NCBI GenBank assembly: GCA_016184445.1
Contig: JACPCT010000284.1
Coordinates: 1-6,397 of the forward strand
DNA length: 6,397 bases
Direction of reading: 5' to 3'
Origin: Candidatus Tectimicrobiota bacterium
GTDB taxonomy: Bacteria; UBA8248
The notes beneath the pieces are model-generated. The model saw nothing but the letters and a program-made list of their open reading frames with translations. It had not been told where the DNA came from and searched no databases. The position numbers and the translations under genes are program-made. The first letter of the stretch is position 1. Each line of letters starts with the position of its first letter. Below, in pieces: positions 4,901 to 6,397 of this stretch.

Positions 4901-5905
4901 GTGGCCAAGGGAATTGTGTGGATCACGACGACCTGGATGCACGGCTTCCAGGACCCCATGCGCTACCTCAAGCCCCTGGAGGACCTGGGGCTGGAGGTCC
5001 TCATCGACTCGAACGGGCGGGACGCGACCGAGGAGGAGATGATCCGGAAGCTCCCCGGCGTGGTGGTCGCCATGCCGAGCAACGACCCCTTCAACGAGCG
5101 CACCCTCGCGGCGGCGGACAGCCTCCGCCTCATCGCCCGGACGGGCGTGGGGGTGAACACCATCGACCTGGAGGCGGCCACCCGCCGCGGGGTCGTGGTC
5201 ACCTACGCCCCGGGCCAGAACGCCGATTCGGTGGCCGAGCACGCCATCGGCCTCATGCTCTCGGCCGCGCGGCGCATCTCCGACCACGACAAGAAGCTCC
5301 GCCAGGGCGCCTGGGGCGCCCTGCGGCTCCCCGTCCCGCCCCTGCGGGGCAAGACGCTGGGCATCATCGGCCTCGGGAACGTCGGCAAGGCGGTCGCCCG
5401 CCGCGCCGCGGCCTTCGGGATGGAGATCATCGCCCGCGACATCGTCCGCGACGAGCGCTTCGCCGCCGAGGTGGGCGTCTACTACAAGCCCTTGGAGGAA
5501 GTGATCCGGCGCGCCGACTACCTCAGCTGCCACGTCCCCCTCACGGACCTCACGCGGGGCCTCATCAGCCGGGAGGCCATCCGGAGCATGAAGCCCACCG
5601 CCTTCCTCATCAACACCTCGCGCGGCCCCGTGGTGGACGTGGACGCCCTCGCCGAGGAGCTCCGGCGGGGCACCATCCAGGGAGCGGCGCTCGACGTGCT
5701 CCCCCAGGAGCCGATGAGGCTCCCCCATCCCATCTTCGAGCTCGACAACGTCGTGCTCACCCCGCACATGGGCGGGCTGGGGGAGGACGCCTGCGAGAAC
5801 TCGCTGCGCCACGCGGTCCACTGCGCCGTCGAGTTCCTCTCGGGCCGCCGCCCACCCGACGTGGTGAACCCCGAGGCCCTCGACCAGCCGGGGAGGAGGG
5901 GCTGA
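4901..5905 (+). CDS. D-isomer-specific 2-hydroxyacid dehydrogenase (NAD-dependent)
   Basis: 334 aa, the usual size of a two-domain member of this family and without the C-terminal ACT region of long phosphoglycerate dehydrogenases. The substrate domain includes ARTGVGVNTID (79-89) and NADSVAEH (107-114). The nucleotide domain has Gly157-x-Gly159-x2-Gly162 with Asp180 at the end of the second strand, which favours NAD over NADP. The catalytic set is complete: Arg241 in NTSRGPVVD, Glu270 in LDVLPQEP, and His289 in TPHMGG. The family reversibly oxidises 2-hydroxyacids to 2-oxoacids in the cytoplasm. Known members act on D-lactate, glycerate, phosphoglycerate and sulfolactate, among others. Here it follows a hydratase that should make a 2-hydroxy dicarboxylate, so it is the probable next step, in the place malate dehydrogenase has in the TCA cycle. 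It lies 80 nt after the hydratase with a hairpin between, so expression may be partly uncoupled. It could instead serve serine or glyoxylate metabolism. Confidence 0.9.
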   Translation: MAKGIVWITTTWMHGFQDPMRYLKPLEDLGLEVLIDSNGRDATEEEMIRKLPGVVVAMPSNDPFNERTLAAADSLRLIARTGVGVNTIDLEAATRRGVVVTYAPGQNADSVAEHAIGLMLSAARRISDHDKKLRQGAWGALRLPVPPLRGKTLGIIGLGNVGKAVARRAAAFGMEIIARDIVRDERFAAEVGVYYKPLEEVIRRADYLSCHVPLTDLTRGLISREAIRSMKPTAFLINTSRGPVVDVDALAEELRRGTIQGAALDVLPQEPMRLPHPIFELDNVVLTPHMGGLGEDACENSLRHAVHCAVEFLSGRRPPDVVNPEALDQPGRRG

Positions 5906-5925
5906 GGGGGCACGCGCGATCACCA

Positions 5926-5961
5926 CTCCCCAGCGCCTGGGGCAAGGTGCGTCCAGGGGAG
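5926..5961 (+). terminator. Overlapping hairpins after the operon, weak terminator candidate
   Basis: CCCCAG (5928-5933) and CTGGGG (5937-5942) form a perfect 6-bp stem with a CGC loop, 22 nt after the dehydrogenase stop. CTCCCC (5926-5931) can instead pair with GGGGAG (5956-5961), and CCTGG (5936-5940) with CCAGG (5953-5957), so several folds compete. No T-run follows any of them, so intrinsic termination is uncertain. Confidence 0.35.
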
Positions 5962-6030
5962 AACACGACCGGCCAATCCGTTTCCTCGCCCGCGCGCTCT
6001 CCCGTCTCATCCCCGGGGCCAGCTATGTCA

Positions 6031-6059
6031 TTTTTGTGGCTTACTTCGCGTTTTTTGTG
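6031..6059. repeat. TTTTTGTG direct repeats, 21-bp period
   Basis: TTTTTGTG is found at 6031-6038 and 6052-6059, so the copies start 21 bp apart, two helical turns. They lie in the AT-rich stretch upstream of the predicted promoter of the last gene. They may be an activator or repressor site or an UP-like AT element. Low-complexity T-runs make chance a real alternative. Confidence 0.3.
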
Positions 6060-6101
6060 ACCCGCCTCACACATCCTCGATCTCTTTTTGAAAATTCCAC
6101 C

Positions 6102-6130
6102 CTTTCATTGAGGGTTCCGCGTTATATTAT
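6102..6130 (+). promoter_or_regulatory. Candidate sigma-70 promoter for the secreted-protein gene
   Basis: A 5-of-6 match to the -10 box, TATTAT (6125-6130), lies 17 nt after CTTTCA (6102-6107), a weak -35 match. The surrounding region from about 6030 to 6140 is markedly AT-rich compared with the rest of the window. Transcription would start near 6137, leaving about 33 nt before the GTG. This suggests the last gene is transcribed separately from the operon. Confidence 0.42.
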
Positions 6131-6157
6131 TTTCAAGATTAGCGCCCCCCATTTCAC

Positions 6158-6163
6158 AAGGAG
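6158..6163 (+). promoter_or_regulatory. Ribosome binding site of the secreted-protein gene
   Basis: AAGGAG ends 6 nt before GTG at 6170-6172, an optimal spacing. It marks GTG as the start of a gene whose coding region is cut by the window edge. Confidence 0.65.
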
Positions 6164-6169
6164 AAAACC

Positions 6170-6397
6170 GTGAAACGCGTGCTCGTAACCCTAGCGGTTG
6201 CGGGCGGCCTCCTCTGGATGTCCCAGACCGCCGCCTACGCCCAAGCCCCCAACGCTGCCTGTAACCTTCTTCCCCCGCAAGAACGTGCCCTCTGCAACCA
6301 GCGCATCAACGAGCGCCGGGCCGCCTGCGCCCGGCAAGCCACTCCCCAGGCCCAGCAGGCGTGCCTCCAAGCATTCAACGCCCTCACCGCCCGGCTG
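6170..6397 (+). CDS. Secreted small protein with evenly spaced cysteines, N-terminal fragment
   Basis: From GTG at 6170, 76 codons are open to the right edge with no stop. The N-terminus is a classical signal peptide: Lys2-Arg3, a hydrophobic stretch (4-18), and a likely signal peptidase I cleavage after Ala24 in AAYAQA. The mature part is rich in Ala, Gln and Arg and has cysteines at 31, 42, 53 and 65, so 10, 10 and 11 residues separate them. The regular spacing in an apparently helical, Gln/Ala-rich sequence suggests disulfide-paired helices in the periplasm or outside the cell. I do not recognise the family and infer no function. A strong Shine-Dalgarno and a separate AT-rich promoter region support a real gene independent of the upstream operon. 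Confidence 0.75.
   Translation, partial: MKRVLVTLAVAGGLLWMSQTAAYAQAPNAACNLLPPQERALCNQRINERRAACARQATPQAQQACLQAFNALTARL

Noticed and set aside
4883..6010. 375-aa minus-strand open frame opposite the dehydrogenase
   Set aside because: Low-complexity antisense frame over a gene with a complete catalytic set.
4456..6060. 534-aa plus-strand frame crossing the beta subunit and dehydrogenase
   Set aside because: Out-of-frame shadow rich in Arg/Pro/Gly; it spans the boundary of two real genes and has no family features.
1..6397. tRNA, rRNA, CRISPR arrays, insertion sequences or phage genes
   Set aside because: No tRNA-like folds, repeat arrays, transposase motifs or terminal inverted repeats were seen; the window is ordinary dense metabolic coding sequence apart from the short spacers described.

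Overview
The window is GC-rich bacterial DNA (roughly 70% G+C by eye) with tight gene packing, strong Shine-Dalgarno sequences and frequent GTG/TTG starts. This fits a high-GC environmental lineage (proteobacterial, or an uncultured group such as Rokubacteria or Tectomicrobia). No feature fixes the taxonomy, so that is only a guess.

Layout. Positions 1-94 (minus strand) hold the first 31 codons of a short-chain dehydrogenase/reductase that runs off the left edge. A 184-bp divergent intergenic region (95-278) carries its likely promoter and a pair of GCATGAA direct repeats. On the plus strand, 279-5905 looks like one six-gene operon: a fumarate reductase/succinate dehydrogenase-type flavoprotein (279-2003), a short three-helix membrane anchor (2011-2364), a three-cluster iron-sulfur subunit (2361-3131), the alpha (3163-4113) and beta (4131-4820) subunits of a class I fumarase/L-tartrate dehydratase-type hydro-lyase, and a D-isomer-specific 2-hydroxyacid dehydrogenase (4901-5905). 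Gaps are 7 nt, a 4-nt overlap, 31 nt, 17 nt and 80 nt. The last gap contains a strong hairpin. Positions 5906-6169 are a spacer that becomes AT-rich and carries a likely promoter. A secreted, cysteine-containing small protein then starts at 6170 and runs off the right edge.

How the genes fit together. The operon encodes three consecutive reaction types: desaturation of a succinate-like acid (or reduction of a fumarate-like one), hydration of the double bond, and NAD-linked oxidation of the resulting 2-hydroxyacid. This mirrors succinate -> fumarate -> malate -> oxaloacetate, but with a D-2-hydroxyacid dehydrogenase in place of malate dehydrogenase. Several substrate-pocket or cofactor positions depart from the textbook enzymes. 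The FAD-linking His of the flavoprotein is Cys46, its active-site loop is longer, and the hydratase subunits have altered substrate motifs. My main inference is that this is a dedicated TCA-like module for an alternative or substituted C4-type dicarboxylate, or a fumarate-reductase-direction module, rather than the housekeeping TCA enzymes. The actual substrate cannot be read from the sequence.
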